Shown here piece after piece: positions 10,464 through 18,535 of a stretch of 64,000 bases of DNA (the stretch's first letter is position 1; each line of letters starts with the position of its first letter). The notes beneath the pieces were generated by a model, which made no database searches, was not told the DNA's origin, and saw only the letters and a list, made by a program, of their open reading frames with translations. The position numbers and the translations under genes are program-made. The stretch spans positions 31,310-95,309 of the forward strand of contig JBFLYK010000025.1 of assembly GCA_040756995.1 (NCBI GenBank), read 5' to 3'. The DNA comes from BP-133 sp040756995. Lineage in GTDB: Bacteria; Actinomycetota; Acidimicrobiia; IMCC26256; BP-133.

Positions 10464-11495
10464 GTGGGTCGCGACGTGCTGCTCGTGGGCGAGCCGGACG
10501 CGGTCGGAACGCTGCCGTCCGAGGGCGACGGGCGTCTCCAGACCTGTTCCTCGCCGGATGAGGCGTTGGCCCGGCTGCGGTCGGGCACGCCCTGCGACGT
10601 CGTGGTCGCCGCCGAGCTGCCCGGGCTGGAGGGGGTCAATCTCCTGGCCCGGCTGCGGGACGAGTACCCGCATGTCGCCCGCATCGTGGTGGCGCCACCG
10701 CCGGCCATCGCCGTGGGGTTCCGGATCGCCGACCTGGCCCACCAGGTGCTCCCGGCCGGTGCGGCGCCGGAGGTCATCCAGGACGCGCTGGCCCGCACGC
10801 TGGCGCTGCGGGAACTGCTGGCCGACGACCGGCTCCGGGCGCTGGCCGGCTCGGTGGACGGTCTCCCGAGCCTGCCCCGCATCTACGGCGACCTCACCGC
10901 CGCGCTGGAATCACCGAGCTGTGGGACGGAGGAGATCTCCGCCGTCGTGTGCCGTGATCCGGCGCTGGCGGCCAAAGTCCTTCAGCTGGTGAACTCCTCG
11001 TTCTTCGGCTTGCCCCGGCGGGTCACGTCGCTCCCCGAGGCGGTCTCCTTTCTCGGGGTCACGACCCTGCGGAGCCTGGTGCTGTCGACGGAGGCGATGT
11101 CGCTCTTCCGGCCGGCGGCCCGGGGGGCCGGGCTCGACGTCGACGGGCTGGCGGCCCGGGCGGTGGCCACGGCTACCGAGGCGGCCCGGCTGGCGGCGCC
11201 GGAGTACCGCGGCGATGCGTTCACCGCCGGGTTGCTCTCGGACGTGGGGCTCCTGCTCCTGGCGGCCAAGGCGCCGGATCTGCTCCGGCGGGACGAGGCG
11301 GACCTGGGCTTCACCCACGGCGGTCTCGGTGCCTACCTGCTCGGGCTGTGGGGCCTCGTGCCGGGGATCGTCGAAGCGGTGGCCTTCCACCATGACGTGC
11401 CGGAGGCGCGCTCCCTGGTCGGCGGGGCCGCCGGCGGTTTCGGCACCCGCCAGGCGGTCGGGCTGGCCGTGCGGTCCTGCATGAGGACCGGCTGA
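10464..11495 (+). CDS. HDOD-domain signalling protein with degenerate receiver-like N-terminus
   Basis: About 343 residues. The first 100 resemble a response-regulator receiver fold (DVLLVGEPDAV ... DVVVAAELPGLEGVNLLARLR) with an AELPG stretch where the phospho-acceptor region would be. The rest is an HDOD domain: LPSLPRIYGDL, ISAVVCRDPALAAKVLQLVNSSFFG, AVSFLGVTTLRSLVLS and a VAFHHDVPEA helix. HDOD proteins are output or scaffold modules, not proven enzymes. The GTG at 10464 is preferred because it starts exactly at the receiver fold and follows a G-run. An ATG at 10392 would overlap the divergent reductase gene. Confidence 0.75.
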   Translation: MGRDVLLVGEPDAVGTLPSEGDGRLQTCSSPDEALARLRSGTPCDVVVAAELPGLEGVNLLARLRDEYPHVARIVVAPPPAIAVGFRIADLAHQVLPAGAAPEVIQDALARTLALRELLADDRLRALAGSVDGLPSLPRIYGDLTAALESPSCGTEEISAVVCRDPALAAKVLQLVNSSFFGLPRRVTSLPEAVSFLGVTTLRSLVLSTEAMSLFRPAARGAGLDVDGLAARAVATATEAARLAAPEYRGDAFTAGLLSDVGLLLLAAKAPDLLRRDEADLGFTHGGLGAYLLGLWGLVPGIVEAVAFHHDVPEARSLVGGAAGGFGTRQAVGLAVRSCMRTG

Positions 11496-11585
11496 ACGAG
11501 GGCGGCCCCGCCCGGCCCGGCCGGGAACCTTTCGCGGCCTGGGCCCGACTACCGCTCAGGTTGTCGTGACATCGCGGGAGGGCCG

Positions 11586-12068
11586 ATGGGAAATCGGAAG
11601 GCAGCATCACCGGCGCGCCGGGCGGGCCGGGCCGCCGTCGTCGCCGGGACACTGGTCCTTTCGCTGCCGGCGGCGGCGTGGGCGCATCCCGTCTTCGTCA
11701 GCAGCGCCTCGGTACCGGCCAACTCCGACCAGAAGCTGAGCTTCCACGTCCCGGAGGAGAAGGGCCCTGACGTTCACAACACCAAGGTGGTGTTCGTCCT
11801 GCCGGAGGGCTTCGCCGACGCCCGCTGCGACGACAAGCCGCAATGGAGCTGTGCCGTCTCGGGCGCCAGCAACGGCCGCACCGTCGTGACCTACACCCGC
11901 ACCGCCGGGAACGGTGTCGACGACCGGTTCAGCTTCGGCGTACGGACCCCCGGCCGACCCGGCGACTATGCGATTCCGACGCACCAGTCCTACAGCGACC
12001 GGACCACGGTGCGGTGGGACGGGCCACCCGACTCGGAGTACCCGGCGCCCGTCCTCAAGGTCACGTGA
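11586..12068 (+). CDS. YcnI-like (DUF1775) copper-binding secreted protein
   Basis: A 160-residue exported protein. The signal peptide ends at AAAWA, leaving His-Pro-Val-Phe at the mature N-terminus. That free N-terminal His is the copper ligand of YcnI proteins. The PAN...LSFHVP and later VYF/VLPEGF strands match the DUF1775 beta-sandwich, and the Trp of PQWSC fits the family's conserved Trp. Unusually, the YcnI C-terminal membrane anchor is missing and no CopCD partner is adjacent. The ATG start follows CGGGAGGG closely. Confidence 0.8.
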   Translation: MGNRKAASPARRAGRAAVVAGTLVLSLPAAAWAHPVFVSSASVPANSDQKLSFHVPEEKGPDVHNTKVVFVLPEGFADARCDDKPQWSCAVSGASNGRTVVTYTRTAGNGVDDRFSFGVRTPGRPGDYAIPTHQSYSDRTTVRWDGPPDSEYPAPVLKVT

Positions 12069-12144
12069 ACAATCGTCGGTAAGCGGTTTCTTACCCAGGG
12101 GCCGTGGGTACAGCCGCGATTGTCGATCCGCTGGTGAGCGCGAA

Positions 12145-12181
12145 GGCGCCGTCCGGACCCCCCTCCCCCCCGGGCGGCGCC
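12145..12181. terminator. GC-rich hairpin between convergent genes
   Basis: Arms GGCGCCGTCCGG (12145-12156) and CCGGGCGGCGCC (12170-12181) pair over 12 bp with one G-T wobble and a C-rich 13-nt loop. It lies between the stops of the YcnI gene and the pyrophosphatase gene, so it could stop transcription from both sides. There is no T-tract. Confidence 0.5.
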
Positions 12182-12189
12182 GTTGCGCG

Positions 12190-12675
12190 TCAGTGGGCCT
12201 TGGTCGCCCGCTCCCGGGCTTCGGTGACCACCGCCTCGGCGATCGCCGCGCTGTGCCAACCCATCGTGCTCGTGAGCTTTCCGGGTTCGAGCGCCTTGTA
12301 GACCTCGAAGAAGTGGCCGATCTCCTCGAGGAGATGCGGGGGCAGGTCGCCCCGATCGAGGATCTTGGCCCAGCGTGGATCCCGGGCCGGGACGCACAGG
12401 ACCTTGGCGTCGCGGCCGGCCTCGTCCTCCATGAAGAAGACGGCGACGGGCCGGACCATGATGTGGCAACCCGGGAACGTCGCCTCGTCGAGGAGGACCA
12501 TGGCGTCGAGGGGATCGCCGTCCTCGCCCAGGGTGTTGGGGAAGAAGCCGTAGTCGGCCGGGTACTGCGTGGCGGTGAACAGCATCCGGTCGAGCCAGAC
12601 GGCGCCCGTATCGTGATCGATCTCGTACTTGTTGCGCGATCCCCGGGGAATCTCGACGATCACTTCCACGTCCAT
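12190..12675 (-). CDS. ppa: Inorganic pyrophosphatase (family I)
   Basis: Hydrolyses pyrophosphate to two phosphates in the cytoplasm, pulling biosynthetic reactions forward. The 161 residues contain the family signature DGDPLDAMVLLDE with its metal-binding aspartates, the opening VEIPRGSRNKYEID, YPADYGFFPNTL and KALEPGKL. The length is usual for a bacterial class I enzyme. The start at 12675 gives the standard N-terminus, MDVEVIVEIP. Confidence 0.97.
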   Translation of the reverse strand: MDVEVIVEIPRGSRNKYEIDHDTGAVWLDRMLFTATQYPADYGFFPNTLGEDGDPLDAMVLLDEATFPGCHIMVRPVAVFFMEDEAGRDAKVLCVPARDPRWAKILDRGDLPPHLLEEIGHFFEVYKALEPGKLTSTMGWHSAAIAEAVVTEARERATKAH

Positions 12676-12711
12676 GGCTGCATTCTGCCCGCCGGCGGGT
12701 AAGGGGGCCGC

Positions 12712-13368
12712 ATGAGCGCCACCGGACGGGCTGTCGTCTTCGACATCGACGGAACCCTGGTCGACACCAACTACCTCCACGTGACGGCCTGGCGCCGGGT
12801 GTTCCTCGAACACGGCGAGCCGCAGATCACGGCGGCCCGCATCCACCGCCTGGTCGGCATGGGAAGCGACGAACTCCTCGAGACGCTCTTCGGCTGCCCC
12901 CGTCCGGAGCTCAAGCCCCACCGGGCCCGACACTTCGCGGCCCTCAAGCCGGAGATCAGCGCCCTGCCCGGCGCCGGCGATCTACTCCGGGCGGTGCACG
13001 ACCGCGGGCTGCGGGTCGTGCTCGCCACGTCCGCCGAAAAGAGCGACCTCGAGGCGCTGCTGGAGGCGATCGACGCCGCCGACGCCATCGACGCTGTGAC
13101 GAGCGCCGGCGAGGTGGACGCGGCCAAGCCCGCTCCGGACCTGTTCTGCGTCGCGCTGGACGCCGCGGGCACAGCCCCGGACGCGACCGTGGTCGTCGGC
13201 GACACGGTCTGGGACGTCAAGGCCGCCGCCCGGGCCGGCCTCCCCTGCGTGGCGGTGCTGACCGGCGGGATCAGCCGGGCGGAGCTCGAGGAGGCGGGAG
13301 CAGTGGCGGTCTACGACGACCTGACCGCCCTGCTCGATCGCCTCGACGAGAGTCCGCTGGTCGCCTGA
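12712..13368 (+). CDS. HAD-superfamily phosphatase (phosphoglycolate phosphatase-like)
   Basis: A 218-residue HAD hydrolase with motif I DIDGTLVDTN (residues 10-19), a helical cap, motif II near ATSAEKSD, motif III Lys in AKPAPD and motif IV VVGDTVWDV. This is the beta-phosphoglucomutase/phosphoglycolate phosphatase branch, but the substrate is not determined. AAGGGGG precedes the ATG. The stop is one base from the stop of the convergent LPXTG gene. Confidence 0.85.
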   Translation: MSATGRAVVFDIDGTLVDTNYLHVTAWRRVFLEHGEPQITAARIHRLVGMGSDELLETLFGCPRPELKPHRARHFAALKPEISALPGAGDLLRAVHDRGLRVVLATSAEKSDLEALLEAIDAADAIDAVTSAGEVDAAKPAPDLFCVALDAAGTAPDATVVVGDTVWDVKAAARAGLPCVAVLTGGISRAELEEAGAVAVYDDLTALLDRLDESPLVA

Positions 13369-13369
13369 C

Positions 13370-14374
13370 CTACGAGGGCCGCACCCGTCGGCGGGCGTGG
13401 CCGGCCAGGAGGGCCAGAGCCAGTGCGCCGGCGGCCAGGCGGGCCGGGCCGGTGTCACCGCCCGTGCGGGGCAGCACGTCCTGTTGGGCGGGCAGCACGG
13501 CCGGCGGGTTCTCGTCCGGGGCCTCGTAGTCGACCCGGTCCACCTCGGTGTACGGCTGCGGCTCCTCGGGCGCCGGCGCGGTCGTCGTCGTGGTCGTCGT
13601 CTGCTCGACCGCCGGCGGCGCGCAGCACGGCGGCGGAGGCGGCGCCTCACAGCATGGCGGAGGTGGCGGCGGCGGCAGGTCGACGGGGAAGCACACGACC
13701 TCGCTGACCCCCCGCCGCCCGTACTCGTCCCAACCGTCCGGCCCCGACGCGAAGCCCTGGTCACAGATCGTCGATCCCGGCGGCACATCGAGGGGCACGA
13801 AGTAGTGCCAGGCGAAGTGGCCGTCGTTGGGCGTCAGCCGCTCGCCACCGCTGAGCCCGGGAGCGAGCAACCCGTTGATGTAGACGCAGTCGACCACCTT
13901 GTGGAGATCGGGTCCGGCCCAGTCGAAGGGTCGCCAGGTGATCTCGACGAGGATCTCGTCGCCCGGCCGCAGGGGCGTGCCCGGCGGTGGCGTCGTCGTC
14001 TTGTGGAGCAGCAGATCGTTGTCCGGTAGATCGCTGTTCTCGCAGCCGTAGATCGGACCGAACCCCGCCGGCGGAGGTGGCGGAGGTGGCGGCGGTGGTG
14101 GCGGCGGAGGCGGTGGCGCCGCCTCACAGCACGACGGAGGTGGCGGAGGCGGCGCCTCCGCTTCGCCCGGCTGGTCGTATGCCGGCTGGTCGTATCCCGG
14201 CTGTGCCGGGCTTGTCGTCGTTGTGGTGCGGTCGCCGCGCCGTCCGTCGTAGCCGCCGTCGTACCGTCCGTCGTAGCCGCCGTCCCACCACGACGCGAAG
14301 GCCGCAGTCGGCGCCAGCAGCGACATCATCCCGGCCGCGGCCGCGAGGGCGCGTCCCAGAGAACGTGATCGCAT
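13370..14374 (-). CDS. Pro-rich surface protein with LPXTG sorting signal
   Basis: A 334-residue exported protein. The order is a signal peptide to about residue 27; Gly/Tyr/Asp repeats (GGYDGRYD type); a Thr run; two long polyproline stretches interrupted by Cys-Cys pairs; a central domain (about 105-230) with cysteines and a DEILVEITWRPFDW core; another polyproline and Thr-rich linker; then LPRTG at 301-305, a hydrophobic helix and an Arg-rich tail. That end is a classical sortase substrate signal, so the protein should be covalently attached to the cell wall. The central domain is unknown to me. No sortase gene is in the window. Confidence 0.8.
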   Translation of the reverse strand: MRSRSLGRALAAAAGMMSLLAPTAAFASWWDGGYDGRYDGGYDGRRGDRTTTTTSPAQPGYDQPAYDQPGEAEAPPPPPPSCCEAAPPPPPPPPPPPPPPPPAGFGPIYGCENSDLPDNDLLLHKTTTPPPGTPLRPGDEILVEITWRPFDWAGPDLHKVVDCVYINGLLAPGLSGGERLTPNDGHFAWHYFVPLDVPPGSTICDQGFASGPDGWDEYGRRGVSEVVCFPVDLPPPPPPPCCEAPPPPPCCAPPAVEQTTTTTTTAPAPEEPQPYTEVDRVDYEAPDENPPAVLPAQQDVLPRTGGDTGPARLAAGALALALLAGHARRRVRPS

Positions 14375-14750
14375 GTTGTTTCCCCCAGCTCCCCAGCTTG
14401 TGCCCTATTGTACCGAAATTCGGGCTCTGAAAGCAGTTCTTTTCAAAAGAAATCCTGCCTTGCCCACCCAAGATGGGCTGCATTACCGCACGTCAGAGGA
14501 TATCTAGTGTGGATTTTGCCGCTCCGTTGTTGTTCCGGTGACATAAGAAAGGCGGATATGGAGCGGTCAATGCATCGCTGCCGCCGACCGGCCGGACGAC
14601 CAGGCCCGGCTCATCCGCCGGGACCGGTGTCCCGAGGCCTGTTAGCTTCGTCAAGCCCATCCGGGCAGGCGAGGGGCTCGTGAAGCGTGCCGCTCGACCT
14701 CAGCGTTGGCCGTTGCGGTCCACTAGCGCACGGTGAGGAGGCCGTCTCTC
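14375..14750. other. 376-bp intergenic region with palindrome
   Basis: Divergent control region between the surface-protein gene (minus) and the LLM oxidoreductase (plus), with no convincing ORF. It contains the perfect 7-bp-arm palindrome TTCTTTT-C-AAAAGAA at 14437-14451 in an otherwise GC-rich setting, a smaller CGAA-A-TTCG palindrome at 14415-14423, and GGTGAGGAGG before the LLM gene. The AT-rich part probably holds the promoters. Confidence 0.5.
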
Positions 14751-15743
14751 ATGAAACTCGCTCTCTATCTGCCGAACTTCCGCACCGAGGTGACAATCAA
14801 GGAGCTCGAAGATCTCACCAACCTCGCCGAGGAACTCGACTTCGACTCCGTCTGGACGCTCGACCGGATCGTCGTCCCCGAAGCGTCCGATCGCGGAGAG
14901 CTCCAGTACTCGTTCGGCATGATGGACGAATTCCCCCCGGCCATGCCGGTGGCCTCGCGGGGCACGTGGTTCCAGGGCTGGCCACTGATCCCCTGGCTGG
15001 CGGCGAAGACGACGAAGGTGCGGATCGGCATGAGCATCACCGACACGCCATACCGCGCCCCCGGCGTCCTGGCGACGGAACTCGCCACCGTGGACCACCT
15101 CTCGAACGGCCGGCTCAACGTCGGCGTCGGTTCCGGCTGGATGCCCGAGGAGTTCGCCGCCGCCAGCGCTTCCCACATCTTCCCCAAGCGGCACAAGCAT
15201 GTGCGCGAGACGATCGAGATCATGCAGGGCGTCTGGACGAACGAACTCTTCGAGTACCACGGCGAGTTCGCCGACTTCGACAAGTGCGGGTTCGGAGCGA
15301 AGCCCCTCCAGAAGCCGCACCCGCCGATCTTCTTCAGCGGGCTCAAGGACCCGAAGCGCTCGGCGAACCGCATCGCCAAATACAACCTGTCGGGCTGGAT
15401 CGGCATCCAGGACACGCCGGAGGAGCTCCAGACGTGGCGCGGCGCCATCCAGCGAGAGCTCCAGGAGCTCGGAAGCTCCCGCTCGGTCGACGATCTCGAG
15501 ATCTCCAGCATGATCTGGTTCGTCATCACCGACGCGGACATGGATCAGACGCCGGCCGGGAAGGGCACCAACCTCCTGGTGGGATCGGCGGCACAGATCA
15601 CCGACATGCTCAAGCGCTACAAGGAAGCGGGCCTGACGATGCCGCTCCTGTGGCCGCCGTTCAATGACGTGCCGACGGCGAAGACGATGGACGACCTCAA
15701 GCGTCTGAAGAACGAGATCATGCCCAAGGTCGAGGCCATGTAG
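14751..15743 (+). CDS. LLM-class (F420-dependent type) oxidoreductase
   Basis: A 330-residue luciferase-like TIM-barrel flavin/F420 enzyme: MKLALYLPNF start, DSVWTLDRI, ATELATVDHLSNGRLNVGVGSGW and KPLQKPHPPIFFSG are family landmarks. Many actinobacterial members use coenzyme F420, but the substrate is unknown. The ATG is chosen because GGTGAGGAGG lies 8 nt upstream and the family normally starts here. A 10-bp inverted repeat and then tRNA-Ala follow. Confidence 0.88.
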   Translation: MKLALYLPNFRTEVTIKELEDLTNLAEELDFDSVWTLDRIVVPEASDRGELQYSFGMMDEFPPAMPVASRGTWFQGWPLIPWLAAKTTKVRIGMSITDTPYRAPGVLATELATVDHLSNGRLNVGVGSGWMPEEFAAASASHIFPKRHKHVRETIEIMQGVWTNELFEYHGEFADFDKCGFGAKPLQKPHPPIFFSGLKDPKRSANRIAKYNLSGWIGIQDTPEELQTWRGAIQRELQELGSSRSVDDLEISSMIWFVITDADMDQTPAGKGTNLLVGSAAQITDMLKRYKEAGLTMPLLWPPFNDVPTAKTMDDLKRLKNEIMPKVEAM

Positions 15744-15749
15744 CTCCGC

Positions 15750-15795
15750 CGCGCCAGCGACTGCGACACCTCGGGTTGACCGGTACGCTGGCGCG
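15750..15795. repeat. 10-bp perfect inverted repeat before tRNA-Ala
   Basis: CGCGCCAGCG (15750-15759) and CGCTGGCGCG (15786-15795) with a 26-nt spacer. It may end the LLM transcript, but the right arm overlaps the probable tRNA-Ala -10 (TACGCT, 15784-15789), so a regulatory role is also possible. Confidence 0.4.
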
Positions 15796-15799
15796 GCCC

Positions 15800-15875
15800 G
15801 GGGACGTAGCTCAGTTGGCAGAGCACCTGCTTTGCAAGCAGGGGGTCGTGGGTTCAAATCCCATCGTCTCCACCA
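15800..15875 (+). tRNA. tRNA-Ala (anticodon TGC)
   Basis: The acceptor arms are GGGGACG and CGTCTCC, the D arm is GCTC...GAGC, the anticodon loop TTTGCAA (anticodon TGC) sits between CCTGC and GCAGG, and the T arm is GTGGG-TTCAAAT-CCCAT. The discriminator is A, followed by an encoded CCA (15873-15875). Unlike tRNA-Ile at 8164, CCA is encoded. Confidence 0.97.
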
Positions 15876-15908
15876 GAACCGCAGGTCACCGGCCTGCGGT
15901 TCTTGCTT
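15876..15908 (+). terminator. Rho-independent terminator of tRNA-Ala
   Basis: A perfect 10-bp stem, GAACCGCAGG / CCTGCGGTTC, with a 7-nt loop and then TTGCTTT, directly after the tRNA CCA. Confidence 0.85.
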
Positions 15909-16047
15909 TCGCAAAGGACCCCGGATCGGCTTCGTCCAGCTACCAATCGATGACGACGACGCCGAGACGGCGGGGCCCCGCCCTAGTGCCGCCGTTCGAC
16001 GACGCCTAGTGTGAGGATGTTTGCGGCGCTCGGGGGGTGCGCTCGGG

Positions 16048-17463
16048 ATGATCAGCCGTCGCGAGGCTTTGACTCGTTCAGTCGGAGTCGTCGTCGGACT
16101 GAGCGGCCGGCCGCGGCTCGGGGTCCTCTCGCTGGCTGGGGTGGATGTCGCGGCCGGACCATTTCGGGCGGGATTGAGGGAATTCTCGCTGACCGTGAGT
16201 CGGGTGCGGTGGGACCTGGAGCGAGGGCGGGTGGTGGACGCCTACGCCTACAACGGAGCGGTCCCCGGTCCGGCATTGCGGGTGACCGAAGGCGATACGG
16301 TCCGGGTTCGGGTGACGAACGCGCTGGCGGAGCCGACCACCGTTCACTGGCATGGCGTCGAGGTGCCACCGTCGATGGACGGGGTTCCCGGGCTGTCTCA
16401 GCCGCCGATCGCGCCGGGAGAGACCTTCACCTACGAGTTCGTGGCCACGCGAGCGGGGACGCGGTGGTATCACCCCCACATCAACGAGCTCGCCCAGACC
16501 GGTGGCGGGCTGGCCGGTCCGCTCATCGTCGAGCCGAGAGAGACGTCCTCGGCGGTCCAACGTGAGTATGTGATCGTCGCCCAGCAGTGGCCCGACCCGT
16601 CAGCGGAACGACCGCACGGTGGTCCCGGGGAATCAGGGATGTCCGGGATGACCGGCGACAGCACCGGCCAGAACGATGGGTTCACGATCAACGGAAAGGC
16701 CTATCCGAGCGGTGCCCCCCTCGTCGTCCGCCAGGGCGAGCGGGTCCGGTTGCGCCTCATCAACGCCGGCACCACCGCCACGCAGGTGTTCGCCCTCGCC
16801 GGCCATGGGCTGGTACTCACCCACACCGACGGCAACCCGCTCGGCCTGCCGGTCCCGGTCGACGCGGTGCCGCTCGGCGTCGGTGAGCGGGCCGACGTCG
16901 AATTCGTGGCGTCCAACCCGGGCCGCTGGCAACTCGGGTCCATCGCCTCCGGGCAGGCCGAGCGGGGGCTCGGCATCGACGTGGTCTACGAGGGTCACGA
17001 GACCGATGCGGTCCAGTTCCCGGCCGTGAGCGACGTGTATCTCGCCGATTACTCGGTGATGACCGGCGGTCCCCTGCCGACCGCTCGCCCGGACGACACC
17101 GTTGAGCTCGTCCTCTCTCAGGACAGAGGCTCGGGGGCGTGGACCATCAACGGCGCCTCCTATCCAGCCATCGAACCGATCGAGGTGCAGCCCGGACAAC
17201 GGACCCGGTTCAGGCTGGTCAACATGAGCATGGAAGACCACCCCATGCACCTCCACGGCCACACTGCCCAGATCGTCGCGATTGGCGACCGGCCCGTCGC
17301 CGGGCCGTTGAAGGACACGGTGACGTTGCGCCACATGGACAGTTACGACCTGGATTTCGTGGCGAGCAACCCGGGCCGGTGGCTGTTCCACTGCCACAAC
17401 CTGATGCACATGGCCGGAATGATGATGGAAGTGCGCTACCGGGAGCCTCAGGGGTCGCGGTAG
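16048..17463 (+). CDS. Multicopper oxidase (laccase-like)
   Basis: A 471-residue secreted multicopper oxidase. The copper motifs are in order: HWHG (100-103), WYHPH (about 140-144), HPMHLHGH in the third domain and HCHNLMHMAGM (448-458), which supply the trinuclear and type-1 sites. The SRREALTR start resembles a twin-arginine signal, although the hydrophobic core is short. A Met-rich GMSGMTGD segment near 205 could carry copper. Expected reaction: oxidation of Cu(I) or phenolics with O2. The ATG at 16048 is preferred over one at 16021 because the Tat-like motif starts there. Its 3' end overlaps the convergent propeller gene by 16 bp. Confidence 0.88.
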   Translation: MISRREALTRSVGVVVGLSGRPRLGVLSLAGVDVAAGPFRAGLREFSLTVSRVRWDLERGRVVDAYAYNGAVPGPALRVTEGDTVRVRVTNALAEPTTVHWHGVEVPPSMDGVPGLSQPPIAPGETFTYEFVATRAGTRWYHPHINELAQTGGGLAGPLIVEPRETSSAVQREYVIVAQQWPDPSAERPHGGPGESGMSGMTGDSTGQNDGFTINGKAYPSGAPLVVRQGERVRLRLINAGTTATQVFALAGHGLVLTHTDGNPLGLPVPVDAVPLGVGERADVEFVASNPGRWQLGSIASGQAERGLGIDVVYEGHETDAVQFPAVSDVYLADYSVMTGGPLPTARPDDTVELVLSQDRGSGAWTINGASYPAIEPIEVQPGQRTRFRLVNMSMEDHPMHLHGHTAQIVAIGDRPVAGPLKDTVTLRHMDSYDLDFVASNPGRWLFHCHNLMHMAGMMMEVRYREPQGSR

Positions 17464-18392
17464 TGCAGTTCCCAGTTCCGGCCGGCATCGTTCGATCGGT
17501 AGATGCCGGTGGCACCCCCCGGATCAGCCGCGGCCGCGTACCACTCACCGCCGGTGACCAGAAGGGCCTGGGGCGACCCTGGGAGTCGTCCGGCCGGATT
17601 CCAGCTGGCGCCGCCGTCGGGTGAGCGGTGGACGGCCCCGTCTTCGGTGACCCCGACCAGGCCGGCGCCGGCATCCCATGACAGCACCAGCAATGGGGGG
17701 CCCTGCTGCTTGGTCCAGGTGCGGCCGCCGTCGCGGGATTCGAGCACGCCGTCCGGGCCCGAGCCGAGGATGTGCGTTTCGTCGCCGGGATCGACGGCGA
17801 AGCTGGCCAGCGGCAGCGCCGAGCGGGTGTCCCACGTGCGGCGGTCGGAGGACACCATGAACCGTCCGCTCGCCGAGTCCCAGCCGTAGACGCGGCCGTG
17901 GACGAAGGCCAGGCCGTGGAAGTCGACCTCGCCGGCCAGTGACACGGACCGCCAGCTCTTCCCGGCGTCGGTGCTCTCGATGAGCCCCAGCCTCGGGGGC
18001 TGACCGCGGCGGAACCCTTCCGCATCGGGATGTCCACTGCCAAGGAAGAGGTCGGCACCGGCCACCGTGAACCCCATGGTGTCCTGGTAGCTGTCGCCCA
18101 CGCGCTCGATCTTCCGATCCGAGCCGAGGCGGAACGTCCCGTGATGGGTGGCGATGTACAGGCTGCGGTCGGCCGGATTGATACCGAGGCCGTGGACGTG
18201 CGAGACGCCGGGATCGCTCACCGGGACCGTCGCTTCTTCGTCCCGGCCGATCAGGCGGAATCCAGCCCACATGAGGGCCGGGACGGTGAGGACCACCGCC
18301 GCGAGGAGCAGGTGCCGGTTCCGGCGAGGAGGATGCGATCCTCGCGAGGCCGGTCGCCTCCCGTTCGCAGGGCCGACCGCCACCTCCGACAC
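17448..18392 (-). CDS. F510_1955-type beta-propeller protein
   Basis: A 314-residue protein with a basic N-terminus, one membrane segment (about 29-46) and a propeller of sialidase/BNR-like blades (ESTDAGKSW, ESRDGGRTW, RSPDGGASW, RSNDAGRNW). The VSHVHGLGINPADRSLYIATHHGTFR start of the propeller matches the F510_1955 glycosylhydrolase-like family, often found near laccases and copper genes. Enzyme activity is unproven. It faces the multicopper oxidase tail to tail with a 16-bp overlap, which suggests a shared function in envelope copper handling. Confidence 0.75.
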   Translation of the reverse strand: MSEVAVGPANGRRPASRGSHPPRRNRHLLLAAVVLTVPALMWAGFRLIGRDEEATVPVSDPGVSHVHGLGINPADRSLYIATHHGTFRLGSDRKIERVGDSYQDTMGFTVAGADLFLGSGHPDAEGFRRGQPPRLGLIESTDAGKSWRSVSLAGEVDFHGLAFVHGRVYGWDSASGRFMVSSDRRTWDTRSALPLASFAVDPGDETHILGSGPDGVLESRDGGRTWTKQQGPPLLVLSWDAGAGLVGVTEDGAVHRSPDGGASWNPAGRLPGSPQALLVTGGEWYAAAADPGGATGIYRSNDAGRNWELHYRDP

Positions 18393-18535
18393 CCGCTCAC
18401 CCCCATGGATCCCTCGGTGTCGTCACAATACGCTTCGGGGTGGACGGACGTACCGCCGGATGCTGTCGCCGCCAGCGCGCCGACTCCCGACGGGTCCTGC
18501 TCTCGGCGGACGGCGGGAAGACCCTCTCTGTCGTG

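Noticed and set aside
14408..14683. 91-residue frame in the 376-bp gap
   Set aside because: Mixed codon positions, no ribosome site, and no recognisable sequence.
15800..15875. tRNA-Ala as an integration site for a mobile island
   Set aside because: No integrase gene in the window and no second copy of the tRNA 3' end was noticed downstream.
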